From a virus: 31,792 nt of DNA. How positions within the stretch are numbered: the first letter of the stretch is position 1; every line of letters starts with the position of its first letter. A program made the position numbers and the translations under genes. The stretch is from positions 1-31,792 of IMG/VR virus record IMGVR_UViG_3300033571_005902. One strand, given 5' to 3'. A model generated the notes under the pieces. That model did not search any database and had not been told where the DNA came from. It saw only the letters and a list, made by a program, of their open reading frames with translations. Shown here one piece after another: positions 1-9,120 of the stretch.

Positions 1-1044
1 ATCCTTGACCTCATAGATGCATGGGGACTCACCTCGATGCTTAAGATAAGCGGGGATGAAATCATTAACTCCAAGAATGGGAACATGATACTGACCCATA
101 GTATGAAGATGACTGATGGCACCATGAGTGCTAAAGGTAAAGGTTTATCTAATGTAACCCACCTTCTAATAGACGAAGCCACAGAGATGCCAAGTGAAGA
201 GGAGTACATCAAGTTAATCGACTCCTTCCGAACCAAAGGGAGTGAGCGAAAGATATTCGTGTGTTTCAACCCCACATCTAAGAATCATTGGATCTACAAG
301 CGCTGGTATATGCCTGACGGAAGCCCGAACCCCAAATGGCAGACAAACCATAATTTTTTACATACAACCTTCCGGGACAATATAGAGAACTTAGATCCCA
401 CTAAAGTTCAGGAATGGTTAGACATGCGGGAGACTGATCCGGATTATTTCGACCACCATATCGAAGGCCACTGGAGGGACTCTGGGGCTGGTGCGGTCTA
501 CAAGAAGTGGACTTGGTTCTATGCTCCTGATCCAGAAAGTGAAGTAGTCTTAGGTCTGGACTTCGGCTTTGCTAACGATCCCACAGCTCTTGTCCAAGTG
601 AACAAGAAGGGCAGCAAGTTATGGATCAGAGAACTTCTTTATACCAGGGGTTTAACCACAGAAGATCTGAGTGATGCTATGCGTCTAGGTGGCGTACCCA
701 AGCATGCAACCATCATAGCCGATAGTTCAGATCCCAGATCTATTCAGACTCTGCGTCGTTTAGGGTGGAGTAACATCTCGCCATGTGTGAAAGGACCGGA
801 TTCTATCCGTCATGGGATAGATGCAATCCGGAGTTATCAGGTGTTTGCCGACCCTTCGTCGAGTAATCTGAGGGAAGAATACGAGAATTATGTCTATCGG
901 GAAGGCACAGATAAGCCTATCGATGGCTATAATCACTTGTTAGATGCTGTAAGATATGCAGTAGGCACTCGTATGAAGATCGGTATGCGTACAGGATATT
1001 CGATTATGACACGGGCCAAGAGCGAATTTGATCTATATTTCTAG
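1..1044 (+). CDS. terL: Terminase large subunit, C-terminal part (5' end outside window)
   Basis: DNA-packaging motor: an ATPase that translocates genome into the prohead, plus a nuclease that cuts concatemers. The frame is open from base 1, so the start and Walker A lie off the left edge; the first in-frame ATG (37) is not taken as the start. Visible are a Walker B (LLIDEATE, about 163-186), a coupling-motif-like FNPTS (about 271-285), and an RNase H-like nuclease domain with three acidic motifs: GLDFGF (Asp at 559-561), ADSSDP (Asp at 721-723) and NHLLDAVRY (Asp at 943-945). The spacing and the closing NH-LLDA-RY motif match the PBSX/Terminase_3 type. The family is usually 400-480 aa, so roughly 100 residues are missing. 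It is followed by a promoter-like motif and the neck genes. Confidence 0.93.
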   Translation: MLDLIDAWGLTSMLKISGDEIINSKNGNMILTHSMKMTDGTMSAKGKGLSNVTHLLIDEATEMPSEEEYIKLIDSFRTKGSERKIFVCFNPTSKNHWIYKRWYMPDGSPNPKWQTNHNFLHTTFRDNIENLDPTKVQEWLDMRETDPDYFDHHIEGHWRDSGAGAVYKKWTWFYAPDPESEVVLGLDFGFANDPTALVQVNKKGSKLWIRELLYTRGLTTEDLSDAMRLGGVPKHATIIADSSDPRSIQTLRRLGWSNISPCVKGPDSIRHGIDAIRSYQVFADPSSSNLREEYENYVYREGTDKPIDGYNHLLDAVRYAVGTRMKIGMRTGYSIMTRAKSEFDLYF

Positions 1045-1053
1045 AAAACCTCT

Positions 1054-1078
1054 CCAAAACCGGAGCGATACATATTCA
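1054..1078 (+). promoter_or_regulatory. Bipartite promoter-like motif, copy 1
   Basis: CCA at 1054-1056, then 13 bases, then ACATATTCA at 1070-1078. The motif ends 14 nt before the ATG at 1093. The same two blocks at the same spacing occur at 11445, 12904 and 15248. If TATTCA is the -10 box, CCA sits at -35 distance (16-nt spacer). A small CTCC/GGAG inverted repeat (1052-1065) overlaps the upstream block. Confidence 0.55.
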
Positions 1079-1092
1079 TTATAAACAGCAAT

Positions 1093-1575
1093 ATGGCAGC
1101 TTCAGGTCCTATTTCCAGCTTCAAAGCAATTGTAGAGTACATGAGAACTCTTAGTCTTTCTCATTTAAACGTCAAACAATTCACATTTGGTCAACCTTCT
1201 GACATTGACGTTGACACTAATACAGATTCCCCTGTTAAATACCCTCTAGTGTTCCTTATCCCTAGACGTGCAGATCTAGATGAATTTGGGAAGACAGAGT
1301 TCTCATTTGCTCTTTCCGTGCAGGACATCACTAACTATGACCTACAAACAAAAGAAGATCAACTGAACACGACCTTTATGATTCTACAAGATTTGTTAAG
1401 TCGTATTAAGATGACAACCTGGGAAGAAGTGGACATGAAGCTGCAATTGCCTGTTGTTGCTAGACCGTTTCTAGAAAGCTACCAAAATAATTTGGCGGGC
1501 TGGTCATGTGAGGTGATCTTTGAAATCAAAGCACCATTTGATAATTGTAACGCAGCATTTGTAAATGGAGACTAG
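1093..1575 (+). CDS. Probable neck / tail-terminator protein
   Basis: 160 aa, no catalytic motif. It lies directly after the terminase and before a gp10-like protein and the tail chaperone, where neck and tail-terminator proteins are normally encoded. The sequence alternates beta-like stretches (PLVFLIPRR, FSFALSVQDI, WSCEVIFEIKAPF) with one amphipathic helix (TTFMILQDLLSRIK), a pattern compatible with tail-terminator folds. I cannot assign a named family; the function is inferred from position and general look. The start ATG at 1093 follows an A-rich leader without a Shine-Dalgarno box and is the first gene after promoter-like motif 1. Its end overlaps the next gene by 11 nt, suggesting translational coupling. 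Confidence 0.6.
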   Translation: MAASGPISSFKAIVEYMRTLSLSHLNVKQFTFGQPSDIDVDTNTDSPVKYPLVFLIPRRADLDEFGKTEFSFALSVQDITNYDLQTKEDQLNTTFMILQDLLSRIKMTTWEEVDMKLQLPVVARPFLESYQNNLAGWSCEVIFEIKAPFDNCNAAFVNGD

Positions 1576-1981
1576 GATAGATCTGAGAGAAGCATATGGA
1601 GTCCTGGCCAGGAAGCTGGAAATCATTCTGCGCTCTCAGGCGCCTAGTGAGAAGATAGCAAGTACCATTCGGGTGGAATCAGATAGAGATGGCATGTACA
1701 TTGTGATGGAACCTAGTTATGGTATTTACTTGTTACGTGGTACCATGGAAGAGAGAAGTCCTGCTTCTTTAGATACTGGTATGAACGTGACCCAAGAATT
1801 GTTAGATGCCTTAAGTGTGTATGCTCCGAGAGAGAATCCAGGAAGAGGCGTAGGCGGTATTAAACCCCGTTATTTCTTAAGCTTTACCGACACGGTTAAT
1901 GAAATGATTGGCGATGAACTTTCGGTTGCGTATGCGCAAGCTATTGAGGCAATGATTGAAGAAGAATTTTACAACATATGA
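1565..1981 (+). CDS. HK97 gp10-like tail-completion protein candidate
   Basis: 138 aa. It has an N-terminal helix (DLREAYGVLARKLEIILRSQ), a central beta region containing YGIYLLRGTMEE, then IKPRYFLSFTDTVNEMIGDEL and a C-terminal helix. A short domain with a central RG motif followed by an aromatic/Pro segment and a long terminal helix is what I know from HK97 gp10-like tail-completion proteins; this is resemblance, not proof. The start at 1565 lies inside the previous gene (11-nt overlap), and the stop overlaps the ATG of the tail chaperone by 4 nt, so three genes are tightly coupled. It would act in the neck, joining head and tail. Confidence 0.6.
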   Translation: METRIDLREAYGVLARKLEIILRSQAPSEKIASTIRVESDRDGMYIVMEPSYGIYLLRGTMEERSPASLDTGMNVTQELLDALSVYAPRENPGRGVGGIKPRYFLSFTDTVNEMIGDELSVAYAQAIEAMIEEEFYNI

Positions 1982-2790
1982 AAATAAACTTTGAATTAGA
2001 CGACCAGAAATGGACTATTGATCAGATTAAAATTCGTGACTACTACCAGATCAAAACGGATCTGTTATTAGATGACACGAATTCTCGTTATCACATTATC
2101 TCTGTCTTAAGTGGTTGTCCGATTGAGATCTTAAGAGATTTCACTCTCTCTTCTTGGAACGAGATTTGGCAGAATCTAGAATTAATGATTCAAGTGGAAA
2201 TGTTTAACCACCAAGAGGTGGTACACCAGTTCACACACGACGGTGTGGAGTATGGTTTACTTGATTTTGATAAGATGACGATTGGAGAGTTTGCAGATCT
2301 AGATGTGATTATCTCAGATCCCAACGCTGATTCTCGTATTCATGAAATTCTAGCTGTCTTATATCGTCCAATTACAGGTCGCAAGTGGAAAAAGAACATT
2401 GTAGAGAAATACGACTATGACGGATTTAAACACCGTTCAGAATTATTCATGGATTTAAGTATCGGTAGAGCACGTGCAGTTAGTGGTTTTTTTTTGGCTA
2501 TCGCACGAGCATCCTTAAGAACTACGCCAATCTATTTGAAATCCCCGAAGAAGATACAGAGGATGATGGAGAAAGAGGCCCAAACCATGTTGCAAAAGGG
2601 TGGTACGGCACTCTCATCGGATTGGCCGGCGATAATCCTCTCGAAGTTTCAAGAGCTTCAGAACTTGGAGTCCGAGAAGCCTTCAACTTCCTTGCCTATC
2701 GCCGAGACGCGATTAAACGTGCTGAAGAAGAAAATAAACAAGTGGCTCAAAAATATAACACGCAAAGATGATAACTCAAGTCTACTTTAG
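1978..2790 (+). CDS. Tail-assembly chaperone, zero-frame product
   Basis: 270 aa read without a shift. The first 172 residues look like the tail-assembly chaperones of Bacteroidota phages: an N-terminal beta region (MKINFELDDQKWTIDQIKI), then YGLLDFDKMTIGEFADLD (about residues 92-109) and a helical segment around LAVLYRPITGRKW. Such chaperones coat the tape measure before the tube polymerises. Codons 170-173 are GGT TTT TTT TTG, within a run of nine T (2487-2495). After it the zero frame continues for about 99 codons into a less convincing, lysine-rich tail and overlaps the next gene by 23 nt. The -1 frame opens exactly here (see the next entry). The first part is secure; which frame is the genuine C-terminus is open. 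Confidence 0.75.
   Translation: MKINFELDDQKWTIDQIKIRDYYQIKTDLLLDDTNSRYHIISVLSGCPIEILRDFTLSSWNEIWQNLELMIQVEMFNHQEVVHQFTHDGVEYGLLDFDKMTIGEFADLDVIISDPNADSRIHEILAVLYRPITGRKWKKNIVEKYDYDGFKHRSELFMDLSIGRARAVSGFFLAIARASLRTTPIYLKSPKKIQRMMEKEAQTMLQKGGTALSSDWPAIILSKFQELQNLESEKPSTSLPIAETRLNVLKKKINKWLKNITRKDDNSSLL
2487..2495 (+). other. T9 slippery run, candidate -1 frameshift site
   Basis: Nine consecutive T between GG and GG. In the zero frame the codons are GGT TTT TTT TTG, giving two overlapping X-XXY-YYZ heptamers (T TTT TTT and T TTT TTG). The -1 frame has a TAG stop at 2481-2483, immediately upstream, and is then open to 2771. The run could support ribosomal frameshifting or transcriptional slippage, or be a homopolymer-length error (T10 would fuse the frames). 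Confidence 0.65.
2493..2771 (+). CDS. Tail-assembly chaperone, -1 frame C-terminal extension
   Basis: About 92 codons in the -1 frame relative to the chaperone gene, entered at the T9 run. The joined product would be about 264 aa. This frame reads as an ordinary soluble protein: YANLFEIPEEDTEDD, then GWYGTLIGLAGDNPLEV, SELGVREAFNFLAYRRD and a charged terminal helix KRAEEENKQVAQKY. The W-led helix followed by FLAY-RD resembles the C-terminal part of tail chaperones. Its TGA (2769-2771) overlaps the ATG of the next gene as ATGA, the usual coupling in this operon, whereas the zero frame overruns by 23 nt. In many long-tailed phages the chaperone is made in two forms by frameshifting (the lambda gpG/gpGT principle). 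There is no independent start codon, so expression requires the slip or a sequence correction. Confidence 0.65.
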   Translation, partial: FGYRTSILKNYANLFEIPEEDTEDDGERGPNHVAKGWYGTLIGLAGDNPLEVSRASELGVREAFNFLAYRRDAIKRAEEENKQVAQKYNTQR

Positions 2791-4321
2791 ACCCAAATTT
2801 TACTCGGCAGGATATAACCCTGTTATCTGGTCAGTGGAATCTGACAAGGTAGAAGAGGTTGATTTTAAATTCGTGTTTGACATTTATGTTGATGGAGTTT
2901 ATGTTAACCGTATCAAGCAAAGACCTAATCCACAAGGTGCAGGTCTGATTGATCTGAGTGTACTTCTAAATGCTTATTTAGATCCCACCCGTTTTGCCAA
3001 TGAAACAGGTACTCCTACTTCGACTCCGTTGAAGATTGGAGAATTTGCTTCTTGTTCTGTGTTCATGTATGTTGGGGAAGAGTACCGCGTTGGTGCTTAT
3101 CCTTCTCCGTTAAGAATTTATACCGGAACTGCTAACACAGTTGGTACACCAAGTTATTATCTGGGTGCGCAAGGATATTCAAATAGACCTGTTATAGCAC
3201 TTCCAATTTCTTTAGATTGGAAAGATCAGCAACAGACTTTAGCGGTGCAACAGTCAAACGATAACGACTATTACGGACTGTTTGGTGCGTTAGCACCATA
3301 TGTTCTAAAGAGTAATGCAATTTATAGCGCCTCCACCTGCGGTGGAGTTGGTAAATTCCTTTCCTATATGCCACGCACAGTGGCAGGCGGAGCATGGCAG
3401 ACAACACCAGCAAGTCCTAGTAAGAACTTTACAGCCAAAGACCTAATTTATGACAGACACACGTTAACATTTCTTAACCGTAATCCTGTCTACCAATACA
3501 AACAAGTAAGTGCAACGTTTCCTTATTTGCAAGCGTCATCACCTAAAGTGGTATGGTATGAATTTTATAACGCAGATAACGAAAGCATTGGACACTATGC
3601 TATTTCGAATTCAGAGAATTTTGGTGGCGGACCTCGTCCAGATTGCGGAGATCCTATTGTAGATTTCGATCAAGAGACTAATCAAGAACTAGTTTCTGTA
3701 CGTGTCGGTCCAAAAGACCTAGATGATATGGGCGTTTTAGATGCTTTACCAGAACTACCAGCTTATTACACAGTGCAATTATTCGCTAATTTAACTATTG
3801 CAGGTAACTGTACTTACTCTGGTGAACCAACTAATCCACTTTCTGAGATTGTGACAATCCAATTAACAGAAGATTGCTACTCGTATTTATACCCGAGAGC
3901 ACGTTTAGTGTGGCTGAATCCACTTGGTGGTAGAGAATACTGGAACTTTGACATGAAAGTTGAAGAGACAGTAGAGGCAGAGAATGCAGAATTCTATCAG
4001 ACAGAAGTAGATTGGAGTGGTACAACTCCTGTAACTCTAATGGGAGACTCTACTCTTAACTGGTTAAGAGGTGGTATGCAACAGTACAACAAAACAACTC
4101 ATACCAAATACACTATCACTTCTAATTTCTTGACCCAAGAAGAAGTAGAATTGTTAAAGACTGCAGTGATGAGTCCGCAACAATGGGTTTATATCGGACA
4201 AGAAGACTGGCCTTATACTTGTACTATTGCTCAGAAAGAATTCACGGTTAAGAGTATTAAACAAGTTAAATTATTTACTGCAACATTTGAAATTGAATTA
4301 GCAGTAGATCGCACAATGTAA
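2768..4321 (+). CDS. Large tail structural protein (distal-tail candidate)
   Basis: 517 aa, rich in beta-type sequence, with no signal peptide or membrane segment. The N-terminus (MITQVYFRPKFYSAGYNPVIW) and the C-terminal block (FLTQEEVELLKTAVMSPQQW, then a Lys/Thr-rich strand ending FEIELA) resemble proteins encoded beside the tail hub in Bacteroidota phages. A few cysteines are scattered in the middle. The ATG overlaps the TGA of the -1 chaperone frame (ATGA). It sits between the chaperone and the giant hub-like protein, so a tail-tip or distal-tail role is the best guess from context. I cannot name a family. Confidence 0.6.
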   Translation: MITQVYFRPKFYSAGYNPVIWSVESDKVEEVDFKFVFDIYVDGVYVNRIKQRPNPQGAGLIDLSVLLNAYLDPTRFANETGTPTSTPLKIGEFASCSVFMYVGEEYRVGAYPSPLRIYTGTANTVGTPSYYLGAQGYSNRPVIALPISLDWKDQQQTLAVQQSNDNDYYGLFGALAPYVLKSNAIYSASTCGGVGKFLSYMPRTVAGGAWQTTPASPSKNFTAKDLIYDRHTLTFLNRNPVYQYKQVSATFPYLQASSPKVVWYEFYNADNESIGHYAISNSENFGGGPRPDCGDPIVDFDQETNQELVSVRVGPKDLDDMGVLDALPELPAYYTVQLFANLTIAGNCTYSGEPTNPLSEIVTIQLTEDCYSYLYPRARLVWLNPLGGREYWNFDMKVEETVEAENAEFYQTEVDWSGTTPVTLMGDSTLNWLRGGMQQYNKTTHTKYTITSNFLTQEEVELLKTAVMSPQQWVYIGQEDWPYTCTIAQKEFTVKSIKQVKLFTATFEIELAVDRTM

Positions 4322-4332
4322 ATCGTTTCTAT

Positions 4333-7300
4333 ATGAAGTCGCAACCACAGTTATACGTTAGAAAGGAACTATCAGATCCTTGGCAACTCTTAGATACTTT
4401 CGATGTTGAACCATTGAGAATGACTTTACGTGTGCAAGATGTAATGGATCCAACTGTTGTTGTAAGTTCTTACTCGCAAACATTCAGAGTGCCTAACACT
4501 CCTGCTAATGGTCAATTTTTTCAAGCTGCTTTTAATGTAAACCAAACATTCTTTGATCCAAGTAAAAAGTCGTATGCCTATATTCTAGACGAAGGTCTAT
4601 TTTACATGGACGGTAACATTCAGTTAATGAGTTGTTACTTTAACGAGCAAAGTCAGAATGTTGAATATGAAATTACATTCTTTGGAGAGACTTCAGACTT
4701 TGCTTCACAAATCGGTATAGATCAAGAACAAGGATTCTTAAAGAATCTAGATTTAACTGCTTATGACCACGAGGTAACTTATGCTAATCTTGTTAATTCT
4801 TGGACTGGTGGTTTAAAAGATGGCGCAGTTGTGTATCCACTAATCGAATGGGGTTATACCTATGCTAATTCAGGCGGAGCACAAGTACCAGTTCAGCCTA
4901 CTATGAGTACTAATGGAGTTAGAACTTTTACTAACTCTGCTAATGCACTTTCAATTCGACAATTTAAACCTGCGTTAAAAGCTCGAGTGATTTGGGATGC
5001 TATTTTTAATACGACCCAATACACTTATAGTTTTACTTCCCCAGATTTTGAAGCATTATTTAATAATCTATTTGTTGTTTCAGATCAAGAAGCACGTTCT
5101 ACCTACGAAGCATTTACTGGATTTTCAGGTACAACTATAGAAATAGAACCAACTATAGGTCAGCCTCAACCATTTTTTATAGATCAAGTAATTTATGATT
5201 ATGGATCTAACTTTAGACAATCTGGTTTTCCTCAAAAATTTGTAGCAAATGCTCCAGGTTTATACAGTTTTACTTTCAGTGCTAATTATAACTGGTATTC
5301 AGGAGGGTATGATCCTAATGTTAGATTTTTATTTACTTTACAAAATCCTAATTCGCCAGTTAACTGGGATAGTGCAGATTTTCCTTTTAGCCAAAATAAC
5401 GGTACATTAAGTGTTACTGCAACAGCAAATTTACTTCCAGGTCAAGAAGTTGTATTTGCAACTTCATTAGCAGGTGGATTTGGAAATACTTTTGGTAATG
5501 TTTTTATCAATAAAGTAAAAGTAGTAGCAACCTCTAATGCTAATCAAGTTCCTATTTCTAATATTCTTCCTGCTAATATTAAGCAGATTGATTTCGTCCG
5601 TTCAATAGTAGAAAGATTTAAATTAGTATTTGTTCCTTCTAAACAAATTTCTAAACATTTTGAAATTTCTCCTTGGAACGATTGGATACAACAAGGAGAA
5701 GTAAGAGATTGGACTTCCCGTTTTAACGGTAAGATAGATTTTAAAACTTATCCTCTTTTCCAAACACAGAATAGATTCGTTACCTATAAAGATCAAGAAG
5801 ACAATGACTTTGTAAACTATAACTGGCAAAATGCATGGAAGCAAGTTTACGGTCAATATAATTTAGATAGTCAAATCGAAGTTATTAAAGGAACGAAAAC
5901 TGTGCAAGGTATTTTTGCACCTCTTTCTATTGCTCCGCTAGGCTACACTTCTACTGCAACCGCTGAACAGATTACAAAAGCAAATACATTTCTAATTCCG
6001 CACATTGCTAAAGACACAGTTTCGGAAGGTAATCCCGGACAAAGACTACCAATGCAACCTAAGTTAAGACTTGCATTTTATAATGGATTATGTGGTGCTA
6101 CTGGTAAGAACACTAACACATCTATTACTTGGTATTTAGATAATGTAGGTACACCAGTAGCTCAAAACAAATATCCTTTAGTAAGTAATTCTTATCCAGA
6201 TCCTTGGGCAGAAAATGCTTATATTTTAGATTGGAAACAAACTCTTCCTGCAACGTGGGATAATACTATTGTTGGAAATCCACCTTTATCTGCTAATAAT
6301 ACTTTTGAAACGTATTGGCGCAGATGGTATGATTCAGCATATGGTGCATTAGAAAGAGAAACTGGAGTAAGAGATTATAGTTCTATTTTAGAATGCGAAA
6401 TAATTCTTAATTATGGTGACATATTAGATCTGAATTTTAATGATAAAATTTGGATTAAAGATGCTTACTATCTAATTAATTCAATCGAAGGATTTTTAGT
6501 TGGACAATCAAGTGCTTGTAAAGTGCAATTGTACAAGTTAAACAATCTAGGAATTGCATTAGATAAACCATTTAAATTAATTGAAGATGTTTGTTACTCT
6601 CCTTCTAGTTTATGTAACGCTTCATGTTGCTTACCAGGTTCGACTGCTACTAACGTTTATTCTACAACTTTAGAAGAAGATTTAGCACCCGGCGATAGAT
6701 TATACACTAACGAAGCAGGAACAACTTTTGCTCCTAATGGTTGGTATGCTATTGGGGATTATGTTTATACAGTGACCGGAGATCAAGGTATTATTTCAGC
6801 ATATGTTGCTAAAGCTCTTGATGGATGTACTTGTATTCCAGAATTATTCGAAGTGGAAGTTTGCTTCTCTGATGCTGTAAATTACTGTGAAGCTTGTTGT
6901 TGCGTATTAGAAACTACAACTTCTATTTGGGCTTATGATAACGATCCAGCAACTTGGTTTTCACAACCAATTTTCTATACAGATGCAATCGGAACAGCAA
7001 GAGTTGCTGACGGATATTATTCTGACGGTACTAATTTTGTTCAGACTCTAAACGGAGTTAACCAACAATCTGGAGATTGCGATTCATGTAACTGTGAGAT
7101 TTATAATCTTACAATGTATTACGGTTGTTACAATAACAATGATGTATGTCTTGCTGTATGTTGTACTGATATCCAAAGACGTTGGTACGGCGATGCCCCA
7201 ACACTTGCAGAATGTACTACTTTATATTCAGACCAAGAAGGAAATACATTTTTTCCTGGAGGTTTTTATTATGATGGTATATCTGCTGTAGAAGTTGATG

Positions 7301-8457
7301 AATTCGGAGAAGTTATTGCTGTTCTTGATCCAGCAGATTGCCAGCCTTGTGCGAATGAAACACTAGATGTGTTTTTTGATTTTGAAGGTAAGGTTTCTGG
7401 AACAGGTACGTTTGATATCTTTAAATCTTTTGATGCTTCTAACTGGATGTTCTTAAGTTCTAAGAATCTTGCTACTATTCCAGCTCTAACACCATTTAAT
7501 TATACCGGACCTATCGCACCAGGTACTTACGTAAGAGGCACATTAAATTATGGTCCTAATTTTACAACTGGTACATTTAACACAACCATTGAACAGACAT
7601 CTGCACTACTAAACACACAAAACACTGTTGCAGGTCCAATTTATACTTTTACTCCTGCTGCATTTTCAGATGTTGGTAATGAATACAGATTTTCTGTAGG
7701 ATTAACAGGTTCTAGTCTTGATTGTGGAATCACAGGAGCTTCGGCTTGGAAGTGTATTGATCCTACTTGTATTATCGACGGATCTAATTCAGATTACGTT
7801 GTTGATTACGACTTAGTTAAATGCTGCGATCCTCTTTACATTTCTACAGACGGTAGATTAATTGTTTACGATGCAACATTAACAGAAGATGCAAACTGTG
7901 TTACTCCTCCAGGTGTATGTTACAGTTGCGGCGAATACGTAAGCGGAAATTATTCTGGTATTGATTATCACGCTTATGAAAATTATTATATCTGTGATGA
8001 TTTAGATACAACAGAAATAACTATTAATTGGGTTACAATCGAAAGACCAAATAGATTTAGCATCTACCAAGATGGAAGTTTGGTTGCAACCTCAGGATGG
8101 ACAGGATATGCAAATTATCCAGGTCCGTGGGGCTTATCTTTAAATACTCCTAGTTCTGGTCAATTATCTACAGCATACGAAACAGGTCTAAACACTTACG
8201 TGTATGTAGAAGCAGGACCTGCAGATCCAAACAATTCTATCAATGATGCATTTAACTTTACTATTTCATGTTCTGATACTTGCTTCTCATATAAAAATGA
8301 ATCAGAAATAATTTGGACAGGAGATTATCAAACATGTGCAGGAACTTGGTTCTATGCTGATACAATATCTCCAGGAGAATCAATCTGTGCGAGAGTAGGA
8401 ACACCATTTACTATTAGTGGTTCAGATCTAACCCAACTTAATCAATGTAATTCTTAA
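4333..8457 (+). CDS. Giant tail hub-like protein with Cys-rich modules
   Basis: 1374 aa. Residues 1 to about 750 look like a baseplate/tail-hub protein. SQTFRVPNTPANGQFF sits near the N-terminus. The region around 430-470 has NILPANIKQIDFVRSIVERF followed by a DWT motif (Asp459), an arrangement I know from Bacteroidota phage hubs. Residues about 760-1005 hold three tandem modules of roughly 90 aa. Each opens with a cysteine cluster (CC at 765, CCC at 855, CC at 943), passes through a G-(W/Y/F)-Y turn motif and ends in C-x-C or C-x-x-C. The remaining part up to 1374 is a beta-rich, cysteine-containing extension. There is no membrane segment. The protein probably forms the tail tip with host-contacting appendages. 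Only 1 nt separates it from the next gene. Confidence 0.7.
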   Translation: MKSQPQLYVRKELSDPWQLLDTFDVEPLRMTLRVQDVMDPTVVVSSYSQTFRVPNTPANGQFFQAAFNVNQTFFDPSKKSYAYILDEGLFYMDGNIQLMSCYFNEQSQNVEYEITFFGETSDFASQIGIDQEQGFLKNLDLTAYDHEVTYANLVNSWTGGLKDGAVVYPLIEWGYTYANSGGAQVPVQPTMSTNGVRTFTNSANALSIRQFKPALKARVIWDAIFNTTQYTYSFTSPDFEALFNNLFVVSDQEARSTYEAFTGFSGTTIEIEPTIGQPQPFFIDQVIYDYGSNFRQSGFPQKFVANAPGLYSFTFSANYNWYSGGYDPNVRFLFTLQNPNSPVNWDSADFPFSQNNGTLSVTATANLLPGQEVVFATSLAGGFGNTFGNVFINKVKVVATSNANQVPISNILPANIKQIDFVRSIVERFKLVFVPSKQISKHFEISPWNDWIQQGEVRDWTSRFNGKIDFKTYPLFQTQNRFVTYKDQEDNDFVNYNWQNAWKQVYGQYNLDSQIEVIKGTKTVQGIFAPLSIAPLGYTSTATAEQITKANTFLIPHIAKDTVSEGNPGQRLPMQPKLRLAFYNGLCGATGKNTNTSITWYLDNVGTPVAQNKYPLVSNSYPDPWAENAYILDWKQTLPATWDNTIVGNPPLSANNTFETYWRRWYDSAYGALERETGVRDYSSILECEIILNYGDILDLNFNDKIWIKDAYYLINSIEGFLVGQSSACKVQLYKLNNLGIALDKPFKLIEDVCYSPSSLCNASCCLPGSTATNVYSTTLEEDLAPGDRLYTNEAGTTFAPNGWYAIGDYVYTVTGDQGIISAYVAKALDGCTCIPELFEVEVCFSDAVNYCEACCCVLETTTSIWAYDNDPATWFSQPIFYTDAIGTARVADGYYSDGTNFVQTLNGVNQQSGDCDSCNCEIYNLTMYYGCYNNNDVCLAVCCTDIQRRWYGDAPTLAECTTLYSDQEGNTFFPGGFYYDGISAVEVDEFGEVIAVLDPADCQPCANETLDVFFDFEGKVSGTGTFDIFKSFDASNWMFLSSKNLATIPALTPFNYTGPIAPGTYVRGTLNYGPNFTTGTFNTTIEQTSALLNTQNTVAGPIYTFTPAAFSDVGNEYRFSVGLTGSSLDCGITGASAWKCIDPTCIIDGSNSDYVVDYDLVKCCDPLYISTDGRLIVYDATLTEDANCVTPPGVCYSCGEYVSGNYSGIDYHAYENYYICDDLDTTEITINWVTIERPNRFSIYQDGSLVATSGWTGYANYPGPWGLSLNTPSSGQLSTAYETGLNTYVYVEAGPADPNNSINDAFNFTISCSDTCFSYKNESEIIWTGDYQTCAGTWFYADTISPGESICARVGTPFTISGSDLTQLNQCNS

Positions 8458-8458
8458 T

Positions 8459-9106
8459 ATGCCAACAGTAGCAATAAACGTACAAGTAAATTCGATTGGA
8501 ACAGATGCATTAACATTCACTATTGCAGATAATGTTAGTGGCATCATTGCAACTAATGTAACAAGAACTTCTTTATTAGGTGGTATAATTGTAAATGCAG
8601 ATTCTGCAGCAAGTGAAATTACTATTGCAGCAAATGCACCATGTGAAAGTGATGTTACAATTCCAATAGATTTTAAACCTTGTGGAAGCCCTACACCACC
8701 TCCTCCACCTCCTCCACCTCCACCTCCATCGAGTGTGACTTGGACGGTTGCTAATAATGATTGCGGATTTGGTGTAGTTTATGATGTAGGAATTAACGGA
8801 GATTGGATGAATTCATTAGATGGCCCAAGTACATTCCCATTAACATCAACATTATACGGAACGAAATTAAATCCTTCTGGAATTAATTGGAATTCGTCTA
8901 ATAACCAAATACTAGTTCATGTCACAACTAATTTACCAGGTACTGGAAATTGTGGTATTGTTTATCTTTATTATAACGGAAATATTATTCCAACATATTC
9001 TGTGTCTTTTACAAGCACTCCGTTTATAACTATTCCAGACGTTTATATTGCAGATGGTGATGACGTTGAAATAAGAGTAAATTGTTACGAAGGACCTTGT
9101 CCTTAA
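8459..9106 (+). CDS. Small virion-associated protein with polyproline linker
   Basis: 215 aa in two beta-rich halves joined by a run of eleven prolines (about residues 80-90, encoded near 8694-8730). The N-terminal half (MPTVAINVQVNSIGTDALTF) is repetitive and lacks cysteine until near the linker. The C-terminal half has several cysteines (NDCGFG, GNCGIV, NCYEGPCP). The linker resembles the TPPPTPP linker in the C-terminal region of the first collagen-like fibre, and the cysteine style matches the upstream giant protein. It follows the hub-like gene by 1 nt and precedes the tape measure. Most likely it is a tail-tip accessory or adhesin; the family is not recognised. Confidence 0.6.
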   Translation: MPTVAINVQVNSIGTDALTFTIADNVSGIIATNVTRTSLLGGIIVNADSAASEITIAANAPCESDVTIPIDFKPCGSPTPPPPPPPPPPPSSVTWTVANNDCGFGVVYDVGINGDWMNSLDGPSTFPLTSTLYGTKLNPSGINWNSSNNQILVHVTTNLPGTGNCGIVYLYYNGNIIPTYSVSFTSTPFITIPDVYIADGDDVEIRVNCYEGPCP

Positions 9107-9120
9107 AATAAATTAATGAA

